Shown here: positions 36,247 to 46,092 of the stretch, in pieces
How positions within the stretch are numbered: the stretch's first letter is position 1
Layout of the letters: each line of letters opens with the position of its first letter
NCBI GenBank assembly: GCA_944325065.1
Contig: CALUYS010000011.1
Coordinates: 1-57,099 of the forward strand
Direction of reading: 5' to 3'
Length of the DNA: 57,099 nucleotides
From: Candidatus Gastranaerophilales bacterium
GTDB taxonomy: Bacteria > Cyanobacteriota > Vampirovibrionia > Gastranaerophilales > Gastranaerophilaceae
The notes under the pieces: model-generated
Databases searched by the model: none
What the model was told of the DNA's origin: nothing
The model's input: only the letters and a program-made list of their open reading frames with translations
Position numbers and translations under genes: made by a program

Positions 36247-37104
36247 ATGTTAAATCAAGATTGTTTTTTGTCAAAAAATTGGATGGGTTCTAAAGAAACA
36301 TACGAAGAAGCAAAATGGGTTATGATTGGCTTACCGTTTGATTCAACATGCTCAAATCGTCCAGGAACAAGATTTGCTTCAAATGAAATACGATATGCTT
36401 CTTATGGACTTGAAGAATATTCTCCTATGCTTAATAAGGAATTAAATAGTACTTCTTTTTATGATGCAGGGGATTTAAATTTACCGTTTGGAAATCCTCA
36501 TGATGCCTTATTTATAATAAAAAATTGTGCAAATAATATAATTAATGATAATAAATTTATTTTTGGTGTTGGTGGAGAACACCTTGTTTCACTTCCCTTA
36601 ATTCAAGCAGCTTATCAAAAATATCCAAATATGATTCTTGTACATTTTGATGCTCATGCTGATTTAAGACAAGAATATCTAGGACAAAAACTTTCACATG
36701 CGACTGTAATTCGCCGTGTTTTAGATGATATATCTTCAAATAATTTAATTCAAATTGGCATACGCTCCGGTGAAAAAGAGGAGTTTTTGTTTATGAATGA
36801 AAATAAAACTTTATGTCAAACTAATGATGAAATTATAAAAAAACTCAATGAATACAACTTAAATATACCAATATATTTAACTATTGACTTGGATGTTCTT
36901 GATCCTTCAATATTTTCAGGAACCGGAACCCCTGAACCTGGAGGGATGACATATAAAGAGCTTATTGAAAAGCTAATGCTGTTTAAAAATAAAAATGTCA
37001 TAGGTATTGATGTTGTTGAATTATCTCCACATTATGATATTTCTGGTGTCTCAACAGTTGTTGCTGCTAAGATTATTCGTGAATTATTGATTGGATTTAC
37101 ATAA
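36247..37104 (+). CDS. speB: Agmatinase SpeB (ureohydrolase)
   Basis: Binuclear manganese hydrolase (285 aa) converting agmatine to putrescine and urea, which feeds SpeE. Metal ligands: His in GGEHLVSLP, DAHAD in VHFDAHADLR, and DLDVLDPS in YLTIDLDVLDP; the GTGTPEPGG loop is also typical. I place the start at ATG 36247 (MLNQDCF), 5 bases after the speE stop; a longer frame from TTG 36196 would run into speE. Arginine decarboxylase must be elsewhere. The context favours agmatinase over arginase, guanidinobutyrase or formiminoglutamase. Confidence 0.92.
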   Translation: MLNQDCFLSKNWMGSKETYEEAKWVMIGLPFDSTCSNRPGTRFASNEIRYASYGLEEYSPMLNKELNSTSFYDAGDLNLPFGNPHDALFIIKNCANNIINDNKFIFGVGGEHLVSLPLIQAAYQKYPNMILVHFDAHADLRQEYLGQKLSHATVIRRVLDDISSNNLIQIGIRSGEKEEFLFMNENKTLCQTNDEIIKKLNEYNLNIPIYLTIDLDVLDPSIFSGTGTPEPGGMTYKELIEKLMLFKNKNVIGIDVVELSPHYDISGVSTVVAAKIIRELLIGFT

Positions 37105-37140
37105 AAAAAAAGGATGACTTTTTATTAAATCACCCGTTTT
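37103..37140. terminator. Terminator between speB and the RHH gene
   Basis: GGATGA / TCACCC can pair with one mismatch around an AT loop, with A and T runs on the two outer sides; the minus-strand T run (nine) is the stronger. It would serve the minus-strand RHH gene and possibly speB. Confidence 0.5.
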
Positions 37141-37172
37141 TGATTTTTCCCATTCCATTTTCCTAATTTAGT

Positions 37173-37361
37173 TTAACCTAGTAATGCCTCTAATATTGAT
37201 GCATTTTTCACAGCTTGTTTATCAAATTTGACATTTGTTTTATTCATATATACTCTAAGAGCTTCACGAATTAATTCAGAACGTGTGCGATTTTCATTTT
37301 CTGCTAATTTATCGATTTGTCCTAAAAAGCCTTCAGGCATCGAAATTAAGACTCTTGCCAT
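37173..37361 (-). CDS. Ribbon-helix-helix (CopG-type) DNA-binding protein
   Basis: A 62-aa protein: beta strand MARVLISMPEGFLGQIDKL, then helices NENRTRSELIREALRVYM, the classic RHH form seen in CopG, ParD and NikR N-termini. RBS AAAGGAG 8 bases before the ATG is strong. There is no linked toxin or operon partner, so it is more likely a stand-alone regulator than an antitoxin, though the adjacent IS30 remnant may have replaced a partner. Confidence 0.88.
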   Translation of the reverse strand: MARVLISMPEGFLGQIDKLAENENRTRSELIREALRVYMNKTNVKFDKQAVKNASILEALLG

Positions 37362-37488
37362 TTTACTAACTCCTTTTGCTTTTTGTTTATCTTTCGTACT
37401 TATATAAAAACAAAATATATAAAAAAATTGCTTTTTTTATATAAAATTTATAAATATTTTGTAATATTTCTTAATGATTGTGAACTGG

Positions 37489-38246
37489 TGAATTCAAGAA
37501 GCAATCGCAAAACTATGAAGTTGAAAAACTTGTTCAGGTGTGATACAATTAAGAATTTTTATTGGTCTATTGTTAATCCAATTTTCAAAATAAGCAATTT
37601 CCTTATCTGTTATTATATCAAATCTTTTCATGTTTAGAAAATTCACATCTATTATCATATCTTATACTTTTAATTGTATTTCAATACAGTTTCATTAAAC
37701 TAATTATTAAATTGGAAGTGGTGCTAAATGTTTTTGAGGTCGTTTTTTTTATAATATTTTTACAGGCGAAATCTATCAACCATAAACATCAAACAGCTTG
37801 ATTATTTGCTTCTTCGATGCTTAAATCGATATCTCCTCTATTTAAACGTCTTAATAATAAATACCATAATTTATTTCTGGGGTGAAATATCAATATTTTA
37901 AGTTATTTTTAATAAAATCTTGTTCCCAACGTAATGATAGATATGAATTTTCTCGTTTATGTGATTCTTTCCATTTATTTTTTACTCTGATGTCTGTTTG
38001 AGAGCCTATGTATTTACCTCTGTAATAAAGGGCTTCTAGATGATTTAATTCTCTTGATATATTATTTGGGCTTCTTTTTAACTCTTTAATATTTTTCTTA
38101 TTAACACTTCTTCGCCTTGAAGTAGTGTTATTTTATTTCGTTCACTAGAACATAAATGCTCAAAAATTGTTTAATCTTTACTATTCCCTTTTTCTTGCTA
38201 TTCTACTTCACCTTAAATGGTAGTGTTGCGATTGCTTCTTGAACTC
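37489..38246 (-). mobile_element. Degenerate IS30-family element, copy 2
   Basis: Ends are inverted repeats related to copy 1: left 37489-37515 (CAAGAAGCAATCGCAAAACT) and right near 38221-38246 (AGTGTTGCGATTGCTTCTTG). Broken minus-strand transposase is visible: SIRYDNRCEFSKHEKI (the second catalytic Asp block) and, in another frame, ITDKEIAYFENWINNRPI followed by LNCITPEQVFQLH, the IS30 C-terminus. The HTH end is damaged further than in copy 1. At about 760 bp it has a different set of deletions from copy 1, so the two decayed independently. Confidence 0.85.
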
Positions 38247-38335
38247 ATGCAAAAAATTATGCTTCAAAAATTCTTGGGCTAAATTCTTATCGTGGATTAT
38301 TAAAAAACCTTGAAGCTTGTGAATGTTTTTGTATA

Positions 38336-39465
38336 TTAGATATTAATACTTTTAATGATATCATTATCAATACTTTTTATAATATTTAAAGCAAAACTCT
38401 TCCAACTATATTTTTTAGAGGTCAAAAATGCTTTATTTGATATTTTTTTATATAAAGTAAAATTATTTTCATATACATTTATTATTTTTTTTAAATTTAA
38501 CAAAAAATCTTTGAACGATTTACGAATAAAAATAAATCCGTTATTATTGTCATCGATTATTTCACAAGCACCTGCAGTTGAAGACACCAAAGCAGGTTTT
38601 GAATACGACATAGCTTCAAGCACTACAAGTCCAAAAGCTTCATTTATCGATGGCAAAATAAGACAATCTATTGATTTATAAAAATATTCCATATTTTCTT
38701 GCTTATCCAAAACCTCTATATTTTTTGAAGTTTAAAAATGCACACTAAAAAATTTAACAAAATATCTTTTTTATACTTTGGTGCTATTATTTTTAGATTA
38801 AAATCAAAACCTTGAAATTTTAAAACACCTAAAGCAAAAATCAAAAAATGTCCACCTTTATTTATTGAACTATTTACAACCACACCAAAACATATTTTAT
38901 CTTTTTTTATTAAAGATTCATAATTTTCTTCCCTTTGTTTTACCCCAGGATAAACTGTTATAATATTTTTACAAGGGATTTTTAAATTTTCAATATAATC
39001 ATTTTTTATTCTTTTAGAAACTGCAAATAATTTATATTTTTTATTAAATTTTTTAAATATTCTTTCTTGTTGCCTTTGTTTTTTAAAATTTAATATTTTC
39101 TTTAATAATCTTAAGATTATTGGTACATTTTTACTTTTATACTTAATCGAATGACATTGCAAAAAAGAATTACAAAAAATACTATTCTCTAAAAATGATA
39201 ACACTAGGTCATAATTATTCTCTTGAATTTCATTTTTAACAAAATTTAAAAATTTTTTGTCATTAGCTTTAAATTTAGTTTCTAAAACTTTTACATTGTT
39301 TATATAACAAAATCCATTTTTATCTGTAATAATGGTAAGTTGATATTTTGATATTAAAGCTAATTCATGAATCAAATTTGAAATAACAACACTTCCACCA
39401 CCTGCAATGTGACCACCTTGCTTATTTTTTTTCAAATTATTAATTACAAATAACATCTTTTTCAT
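38336..39465 (-). pseudogene. GT4 glycosyltransferase split by a frameshift
   Basis: The N-terminal 249 codons (38716-39465; KKMLFVINNLKKNKQGGHIA, then VSKRIKNDYIENL and ITVYPGVKQREE) and the C-terminal 124 codons (38336-38710; DCLILPSINEAFGLVVLEAM, SSTAGACEIIDDNNNGFIF) together make one ~376-aa GT-B glycosyltransferase of family 4. The break is at an A6 run (minus strand; 38721-38726). One extra A rejoins the frames as KLQKNIEVLDKQENMEYF. This may be a real mutation, slippage-based phase variation, or an assembly/sequencing error. The start has AAGGA 7 bases upstream and lies inside comEC (26-bp overlap), implying coupled translation. Confidence 0.88.
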
Positions 39466-41860
39466 ATAAAAATCCTTCTACTTCAAATCTTTTTATCTTG
39501 TTATTAAATTTGCATACTTTAGTCACATTTCCATCTGTTTCTATTTTTATAGCATTATCATAATCAGTTCTTAAAAAATTAATATTATTCTTATTTAAAA
39601 CATCTAATGTTGAAAAATGTGGGTGATAATATTTATTTTTACCTGTTGATAAAACAACTATTTGAGGATTGAGATATTTTATCATATCATCATTTATAGT
39701 ATTTTTACCGCCATGATGACCTGACTTTAATACATTAATATTTTGAGGTAAATAAGGCTTTAGAAGATAAAAAGTATTCAAAGAAGCATCACCCATAAAT
39801 AATGCATTAAAATTTTTACAATTTAAATGGGTAATAATAGACATATCATTTTCATTTCTTGCATTTTTATTATAAAATATAGTAAAACTTATATCATTTT
39901 CGACAAATACCTTCTTATTGTTTTGAGCGTATTCATAATTTATATTATTTTCTTTAATATATTTTGATATATCATTATAACATTTGCTTTTGTAATTTGT
40001 CTTTAAAAGAATAGTTTTTTTTACATTAATATTTTGATAGATATCAATTAAACCACCAGCATGGTCATTATCGTAGTGCGTTAAAATTATAAGATCTATA
40101 TTTTTGATATGATTATCTTTTAAATATTTATATAAAATCAATTCTGCTTTTGATTTTGAATCTTTAAATCTTGATTTTGATGTGTCAATTAAAATATACT
40201 TTTTCTTTTTTGTTTTAATAAGTATCATATCTGAATTTTGAACAGAAAAATTAATAATATCCAATGTTTTTGGCTTAAAATCAACAAATGTTAATGATAA
40301 AACTAAAATTAAACCTGTTATTAAAATTTTCTTATACCTTTGTTTTAAATTTAAAACAAAGGTTATTATAATTAAATAATACAATAATATCTGATAAATA
40401 TGAGGTTTATATGTAACAATTAATGAATGAGGCAAAGCTAAAAAGAAATTTGAGATATTTATTATTAAAGACAAAAATGGATTTAATATTAAATCTGTTA
40501 TTTTTATTAAAATTTCACCAATATTTGGTATTAATGCTAAAAAAGCCGTTACGAATCCAACGAAACTTACAATCATAATAAATGGCAATACAAGAATATT
40601 TGCAAATATAGAATACAAATTAAAAGAATTAAAATAAAACATCTGAAGTGGGAAAACCCATAATTGAGCAATAATAGGAGCAATAATATCACCTTTTAAA
40701 GCCGATGGTATATTTTTTTCAAAAGGCATACATTTTAAGAATTGATTTGAGGAAATAATTAACCCTAATGTAACTAAAAAAGACAATTGAAAACTTATGT
40801 CTTTTATCAAAAGTGGATTTCTAATTAAGATTAGAAAAGCAGCAAGTGAAATTAGATTTAAGGATTTAGCTTCCCGATTGATAAGTTTACCAAGCAGGAC
40901 AAATTCAATCATAATTCCAGCTCGTACGATAGACACAGGAAAGCCTGTCATAAATAAATAAAGAACAATAATAATCATGTTGAAAACAATATTAAGCCTG
41001 TATGGAATGTTAAGAAGTTGAAAAATAAAAAAACAAACAGCAAAAATAAGCCCAACATTTAAACCGCTAGCAGCGAGAAGATGAGTCAGTCCGCTATGAA
41101 GAAAAGACTCTTGAAGTTCAATTGTTGGGTTAATTGCATTATCACCAAAAATAACACCCCCTAAAAGTTCAAGTTTATGTGGACCAATATATTTTGAATG
41201 TAAATTAATTATATTATCACGTATATTATTTATATATTTAACAAATAACCATTTATAATCCTTTGAAATACCAAGTTTGATATAATTAGGATGTTTTACA
41301 TAAAAAACAGTAAAGACACCTTTTGTTTTTAAATAATCACGATAAGAAAATTGTGAGGGATTAATTGAATCAAAAGGAAGATCAAAGTTTCCTTTTAAAA
41401 CTAATTTATCACCTATTTTTAAATGCTTATAATATTCTTTTTTTTCATCTAAATAAACAAAAGTTTTATTTGGTTTTAATAATACTATATTTTTACCATT
41501 TTTTAATTTTAATTCATCAACATCAAAATAAAAACGGGTTTTATTTTCATTTTTCGTTTCAGGTATACTGGATATTATTCCTCTTATTTTGACATCATTA
41601 TTAGGAGAATAAAAAAATAATGTGTCATAATCTTTAATTTGTAAATTACAATTTAAAATACTTAAAGTAAAAATAAAATAAAGAAGAATAAAAAGTTTAG
41701 CTTTATATTTAAATATAAATAAAAGAATTATAAATAAAATTAAAATAAATGAAGCAACAATCGTTATAATATTAAATAAACTAGCTATTATACCTAAAAT
41801 ATAAACTAATAATACATAAAAAAATATTGAACTATTATTATCTAAATCTTTATGTTCCAC
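39440..41860 (-). CDS. comEC: DNA uptake channel protein ComEC/Rec2
   Basis: An 806-aa inner-membrane competence protein. Order: two or three N-terminal helices (about 10-75), a DUF4131/OB-like domain (80-190), the ComEC competence channel domain with GLTHLLAASGLNVGLIF and many membrane helices (about 220-520), and a C-terminal metallo-beta-lactamase domain with LTHYDNDHAGG (near 594) and GHHGGKNT, probably a nuclease acting on the incoming strand. It suggests natural transformation ability, though other com genes are not in this window. Its 3' end overlaps the GT4 gene. Confidence 0.95.
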   Translation of the reverse strand: MEHKDLDNNSSIFFYVLLVYILGIIASLFNIITIVASFILILFIILLFIFKYKAKLFILLYFIFTLSILNCNLQIKDYDTLFFYSPNNDVKIRGIISSIPETKNENKTRFYFDVDELKLKNGKNIVLLKPNKTFVYLDEKKEYYKHLKIGDKLVLKGNFDLPFDSINPSQFSYRDYLKTKGVFTVFYVKHPNYIKLGISKDYKWLFVKYINNIRDNIINLHSKYIGPHKLELLGGVIFGDNAINPTIELQESFLHSGLTHLLAASGLNVGLIFAVCFFIFQLLNIPYRLNIVFNMIIIVLYLFMTGFPVSIVRAGIMIEFVLLGKLINREAKSLNLISLAAFLILIRNPLLIKDISFQLSFLVTLGLIISSNQFLKCMPFEKNIPSALKGDIIAPIIAQLWVFPLQMFYFNSFNLYSIFANILVLPFIMIVSFVGFVTAFLALIPNIGEILIKITDLILNPFLSLIINISNFFLALPHSLIVTYKPHIYQILLYYLIIITFVLNLKQRYKKILITGLILVLSLTFVDFKPKTLDIINFSVQNSDMILIKTKKKKYILIDTSKSRFKDSKSKAELILYKYLKDNHIKNIDLIILTHYDNDHAGGLIDIYQNINVKKTILLKTNYKSKCYNDISKYIKENNINYEYAQNNKKVFVENDISFTIFYNKNARNENDMSIITHLNCKNFNALFMGDASLNTFYLLKPYLPQNINVLKSGHHGGKNTINDDMIKYLNPQIVVLSTGKNKYYHPHFSTLDVLNKNNINFLRTDYDNAIKIETDGNVTKVCKFNNKIKRFEVEGFLYEKDVICN

Positions 41861-41895
41861 AAAAATCCAAAAACACTTTTATTATTTTTTTTCCT

Positions 41896-41906
41896 TATGA
41901 TAGAAT
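41896..41906 (+). promoter_or_regulatory. Extended -10 promoter of the acyl-CoA synthetase
   Basis: TATGATAGAAT has the TGN extension before TAGAAT and lies 37 bases before the start codon. There is no strong -35. Confidence 0.45.
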
Positions 41907-41943
41907 AAAGACATAAAAAAATAAAGGAAGGTGATACAGTATT

Positions 41944-44079
41944 ATGGTAAATTTATTAGACAAAATTATGAAACCGAGAGCAATTGCAGTTATTGGGGCA
42001 TCAACAAAGCCTAAGACAATAGGTTCAGAGATAATGCAAAGATTACGTGATTATAAGTTTAATGGTAAGGTGTATCCTGTAAATCCGAAAGGCGGAGTTA
42101 TTGAAGGTTTTGAAGCATATAAATCAGTTGGTGAAATTCCAAGTGATGTCGATTTAGCAGTTATAATAATTCCACAAAAATTTGTACTTGATGCAGTTGA
42201 CCAATGTCATAGAAAAGGAATAAAAGGTATATGTATTATATCAGCAGGTTTTAAAGAATCAGGTGCTCAAGGTGCTCAAGCAGAAAAAGATCTTGTTGCA
42301 AAAATAAAAGAATATGGTATGCGATGTGTTGGGCCAAACTGTTTGGGTGTTTTAAACACACATCCTGATATAAAAATGGATGCAACATTTGCAGAATCTC
42401 TGCCTCAAAGAGGGAATATTGGATTTGTTTCACAATCAGGTGCTTTAGGTGGCGGGATTTTGAACATTTTAAAAGATTTAAATGTAGGTTTTGCTCAATT
42501 TATATCAATTGGAAACCAAGCAGATGTAAATGCAGAAACAGCTTTGGAATATTGGGAAAATGATGACGATGTTCAACAGATATTGTTGTATATGGAATCG
42601 ATCCAAAACCCAGAGAATTTCCGTAAACTTGCGAGTCGCATATCAAAAAAGAAGCCAATTATAGCATTAAAAGCAGGGCGTTCAGCAGCTGGTGCTAGTG
42701 CAGCTTCATCACATACAGGTTCTCTTGCAGGTGCTGATAAAGCTGCGAATGCTCTTCTTAAGCAATCAGGTGTAATCCGCGAATATTCATTAAAAAATCT
42801 ATTCTCAACTGCAAAAGTATTTTCAAATAGTCCAATACCTAAAGGTAACCGTGTTGCGATCATCACAAATTCAGGTGGTCCTGGTATTATGGCAACAGAT
42901 GCAATTTGCGAGTATGGTCTTCAAATCGCTAAAATAGCAGACAGTACAAAAGAAAAATTAAGAAGCTTCCTTCCTGCTGCAGCTTCTGTTAAAAATCCAA
43001 TAGATATGATTGCTTCAGCACCTATTGAACACTATAAGCAAACAGTTGAAACGGTTATAGCTGATGAAAATGTGGATATGATTATGGTTATATATTTGCC
43101 ATTTTTAGGTTTAAAAGATATTGACGTTGCTAAAGCTCTTATGGAAATAAAAGCACAAAATCCTCAAAAGCCTGTTTTAGGTGTATTTATGACGACAAGC
43201 AGCTTTTTCTCTCAACTTGCTGATATGGATGTTAATATGCCATTTTATATGTATTCAGAAGAAGCAGCAGAAGCACTTCAACGTCTTGACCAACAAAGAC
43301 AATGGATGGAAAAAGGTCAAACGACTCCAAAAACATATGACGTCAACAAACAAAAAACAGAAGCAATTATTAAAAACGCACTAAAAGAAGGACGTGATCA
43401 ATTAACTACACTTGAATCAATTGATGTATTAGATGCATATGGTATTCGTGCTTGTCGTTATGACTTTGCTAAAACCATTGATGAAGCAGTAAATGCAGCT
43501 AATAAAATTGGCTATCCAGTTGTTATGAAAATGACATCAAAAACAACCTCACACAAAACTGATGTTGGCGGTGTTATCGTTAACATCCAAAGTGAAGAAC
43601 AGTTGCGTGAAGAATATAATGCTTTAATGAAACGCTTGGAAGATAAAGGCTTGCTTGAAGGTCTTGAAGGTGTTATCGTTCAAGAAATGGTTAAAGGCAA
43701 CCGTGAAATGGTGTGTGGTATAGCTACTGACCCACAATATGGTCCTATGATGATGTTTGGTTTAGGTGGTGTGTTTATTGAAGTTATGAAAGATGTAACT
43801 TTCCGCCTTGCTCCTTTAACTGTTGAAGATGCAAAAGATATGATTCGAGAAGTTAAATCTTATGAATTATTACTTGGTGCTCGTGGCACAAAACCAGCAC
43901 AAATTGACCAAATTGAAGAAACACTTCTTCGTTTATCTCAACTTGTTAATGACTTCAAATTTATCGATGAGCTTGATATTAATCCAATGTTAATCTCTGA
44001 AAAAACAGGTGAAGGTATTGCAGTTGATGGACGTATTAAAGTTCGTTTAAAGGAAGCTTGTGAAGCTTTGAAAGTTTAG
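41944..44079 (+). CDS. ADP-forming acetyl/acyl-CoA synthetase, fused alpha-beta
   Basis: A 711-aa enzyme converting acyl-CoA, ADP and phosphate to free acid, ATP and CoA; with acetyl-CoA this conserves ATP in fermentation. Domains in order: CoA-binding (1-130, VIGASTKPKTIGSEIMQ), succinyl-CoA ligase-like (about 150-450) with phospho-accepting His257 in SSHTGSLAGAD, and ATP-grasp (about 480-711, GYPVVMKMTSKTTSHKTDVG; LDINPMLI). The single-chain alpha-beta fusion is the form seen in many anaerobes and parasites. A very strong RBS (AAGGAAGGTGAT) and smoother codon use suggest high expression. Close homologues include protein acetyltransferase Pat, but there is no GNAT domain here. Confidence 0.93.
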   Translation: MVNLLDKIMKPRAIAVIGASTKPKTIGSEIMQRLRDYKFNGKVYPVNPKGGVIEGFEAYKSVGEIPSDVDLAVIIIPQKFVLDAVDQCHRKGIKGICIISAGFKESGAQGAQAEKDLVAKIKEYGMRCVGPNCLGVLNTHPDIKMDATFAESLPQRGNIGFVSQSGALGGGILNILKDLNVGFAQFISIGNQADVNAETALEYWENDDDVQQILLYMESIQNPENFRKLASRISKKKPIIALKAGRSAAGASAASSHTGSLAGADKAANALLKQSGVIREYSLKNLFSTAKVFSNSPIPKGNRVAIITNSGGPGIMATDAICEYGLQIAKIADSTKEKLRSFLPAAASVKNPIDMIASAPIEHYKQTVETVIADENVDMIMVIYLPFLGLKDIDVAKALMEIKAQNPQKPVLGVFMTTSSFFSQLADMDVNMPFYMYSEEAAEALQRLDQQRQWMEKGQTTPKTYDVNKQKTEAIIKNALKEGRDQLTTLESIDVLDAYGIRACRYDFAKTIDEAVNAANKIGYPVVMKMTSKTTSHKTDVGGVIVNIQSEEQLREEYNALMKRLEDKGLLEGLEGVIVQEMVKGNREMVCGIATDPQYGPMMMFGLGGVFIEVMKDVTFRLAPLTVEDAKDMIREVKSYELLLGARGTKPAQIDQIEETLLRLSQLVNDFKFIDELDINPMLISEKTGEGIAVDGRIKVRLKEACEALKV

Positions 44080-44098
44080 TTAGTATCAACAAATAAGT

Positions 44099-44140
44099 AA
44101 ATGAGCTGCTGATTTTTTATAAAAAATCAGCAGCTCATTT
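44099..44140. terminator. Strong bidirectional terminator hairpin
   Basis: A near-perfect palindrome of about 20 bp per arm (AATGAGCTGCTGATTTTTT and its complement) with a minimal AT loop, 20 bases after the acyl-CoA synthetase stop. Confidence 0.88.
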
Positions 44141-44171
44141 ATTAAGAATTAATATACAATTTTTAAAAATA

Positions 44172-44504
44172 TTAGTTTTTAGAAGCAATTGTATTTAATT
44201 TACTAATTTGACTATGGCTTACAATATATTCTTTAGAAGCAATAAGCTCATTTTCATTACTAGCTTTTAATATATATTCACTAAATATACTATTTAAAAC
44301 TTTATTGTCTTACTCAATAGCTTTTTTAAGTTTTTCATGATTATTTTGTTAATAAAGAAGCTTGCTCATTTGTCAAAATTACAACTATTATTATCATATT
44401 TCTTAGGTGTAAATTCAACTTTAAGCAATGAGTTATAATTTCTGCTAGTGCTTGAGAAGAATAAAAACGTTTTAAGAACTAACATTGCGTATATTGTTTA
44501 GCAT
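44172..44504 (-). pseudogene. Eroded small gene of unknown function
   Basis: An ATG at 44504, preceded by GAGAGGTG, starts a frame (MLNNIRNVSS) that stops after 10 codons. Gene-like blocks follow in several frames: SQALAEIITHCLK, KVEFTPKKYDNN, TNEQASLL, NNHEKLKKAIE and DNKVLNSIFSEYILKASNEN ending in NTIASKN. Start and stop fit an original of roughly 110 codons. A helical small protein is suggested; the family is not recognised. It occupies the gap between the acyl-CoA synthetase and dnaB. Confidence 0.5.
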
Positions 44505-44624
44505 AAATTAACACCTCTCAATTATTGTTTTTATCCATTATAATGAAGCACTAAATGTTATTTTTTATTTTTATAGATTTACCATACAAGAAAGGAAAAA
44601 ATAGTTATAATTATTAAATATAGA

Positions 44625-45971
44625 TTAAAAAGTAGCTGTGCGTGCAGGATTTTTAAATTTTGTAATATTTGCTTGAAATAATAAATCAAAACTACCAACA
44701 GGTCCATTCCTATGTTTAGCTATAATAATTTCAGCTTTACCTTTGTTCTCAGGATTATCTTTTTCATAATATTCATCACGATAAATAAACATAACAACAT
44801 CGGCATCTTGTTCAATTGCACCTGATTCACGAAGATCAGACAACATAGGTCTACGGTCTTTTCTTTGTTCAACAGCACGAGAAAGCTGAGATAAGGCAAT
44901 AATTGGCACTTGAAGTTCTCTTGCAAGTGTTTTTAATCCTCGTGAAATTGCCGATATTTGCTGATTACGATCATCGCCCTTTGAATTGTCTTCCATTAAT
45001 TGAAGATAATCTATCACTATCAATCCAAGTTGTTTTTCTTCCATTGCAAGTCTACGACATTTTGCACGTATATCCATAACAGAAGCCCCAGCAGCATCAT
45101 CTATATAAATTGGTGCATCTGTAAAATAATTCATTGCTTCTGTCAACTTTTCCCAGTCTTTTGGCTGCATATTACCTGAACTTAAGCGTTGGGTGTCGAC
45201 TTCGGCTTCTGAACATAACATGCGTTTTACAAGTTGTTCCTTTGGCATTTCAAGCGAAAATATTGCAACTGGTTTATTATCTCGTAAGGCTGCATTTTGT
45301 GCAATATTTAAAGCAAACGCTGTTTTTCCCATTGAAGGACGTGCTGCCAAGATAATCAAATCCGATTTTTGAAGTCCTGATGTCATTTCGTCTAAATCAT
45401 AAAACCCACTTGAAGTCCCTGTTAATTCATCTCTGTGGTTATAACGATATTCAATCTGTTCAAAACTTGTTAAAACAAGATCTTTTATAGCCACTAAATC
45501 AGATGTTGTGCGTTCTTGTGCAATATTAAAAATAAGTTTTTCAGCCGTATCAAGAGTAGCTTCAGTTGTCAGATTGTCATAAGCCATCTCTACAATATCA
45601 GACCCAGCAGCAATAAGCTGACGTTTTATTGCTTTTTCCTGAATCATCTTTGCATAATATTCAATATTAGCTGTTGTAATCGTGTTTAATGCAAGGTCGT
45701 TGATATAATCTCTTCCACCAACCGCTTCCAAGGTTCCTTGATTTCTCAATTCGTCAGAAACTGTCAAAATATCAATTTGCACATTGCCTTTATTATACAA
45801 ATTAAGCATGGTTTCATAAATAACATGATGAACCTTAAAATAAAAACTTTCAGGTTTAATATATTCAACAATTCTATTTAATACAACAGGATTTATAAGA
45901 ATAGCTCCTAAAATCGCTTCTTCTGCTTCTTTATTATGTGGTGGCAATTTTGCTGTTTTTTCTTTTTTCAT
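44625..45971 (-). CDS. dnaB: Replicative DNA helicase DnaB
   Basis: Hexameric 5'-3' helicase (448 aa) of the replication fork. N-terminal DnaB_N (about 8-110: LPPHNKEAEEAILGAILINP), linker helix, then the RecA-like domain with Walker A ARPSMGKTAF (about 207-216), SLEMPKEQLVKRML, Walker B LIVIDYLQLM and ALSQLSRAVEQR. I chose ATG 45971 (MKKEKTAK) since GAGG lies 8 bases upstream; a TTG four codons earlier would overlap that site. No intein is seen. Monocistronic. Confidence 0.97.
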   Translation of the reverse strand: MKKEKTAKLPPHNKEAEEAILGAILINPVVLNRIVEYIKPESFYFKVHHVIYETMLNLYNKGNVQIDILTVSDELRNQGTLEAVGGRDYINDLALNTITTANIEYYAKMIQEKAIKRQLIAAGSDIVEMAYDNLTTEATLDTAEKLIFNIAQERTTSDLVAIKDLVLTSFEQIEYRYNHRDELTGTSSGFYDLDEMTSGLQKSDLIILAARPSMGKTAFALNIAQNAALRDNKPVAIFSLEMPKEQLVKRMLCSEAEVDTQRLSSGNMQPKDWEKLTEAMNYFTDAPIYIDDAAGASVMDIRAKCRRLAMEEKQLGLIVIDYLQLMEDNSKGDDRNQQISAISRGLKTLARELQVPIIALSQLSRAVEQRKDRRPMLSDLRESGAIEQDADVVMFIYRDEYYEKDNPENKGKAEIIIAKHRNGPVGSFDLLFQANITKFKNPARTATF

Positions 45972-46092
45972 AAATGTCCTCAATTTACTAATAATTATAA
46001 AATAAAATAATACAAAGTTATGTAAAAATTTGTAGCAAATAAAAAATATTTATTGTAAAATATACATTAAATATAACTTAGGGATATTAGAC

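Noticed and set aside
37173-37361. Toxin-antitoxin pair with the RHH protein as antitoxin
   Set aside because: No toxin-sized ORF is adjacent on the same strand; one side is speB and the other is IS debris.
38336-38710. Separate 124-aa glycosyltransferase gene
   Set aside because: It would start at a TTG with no RBS and lacks the N-terminal lobe; it is the second half of the frameshifted GT4 gene.
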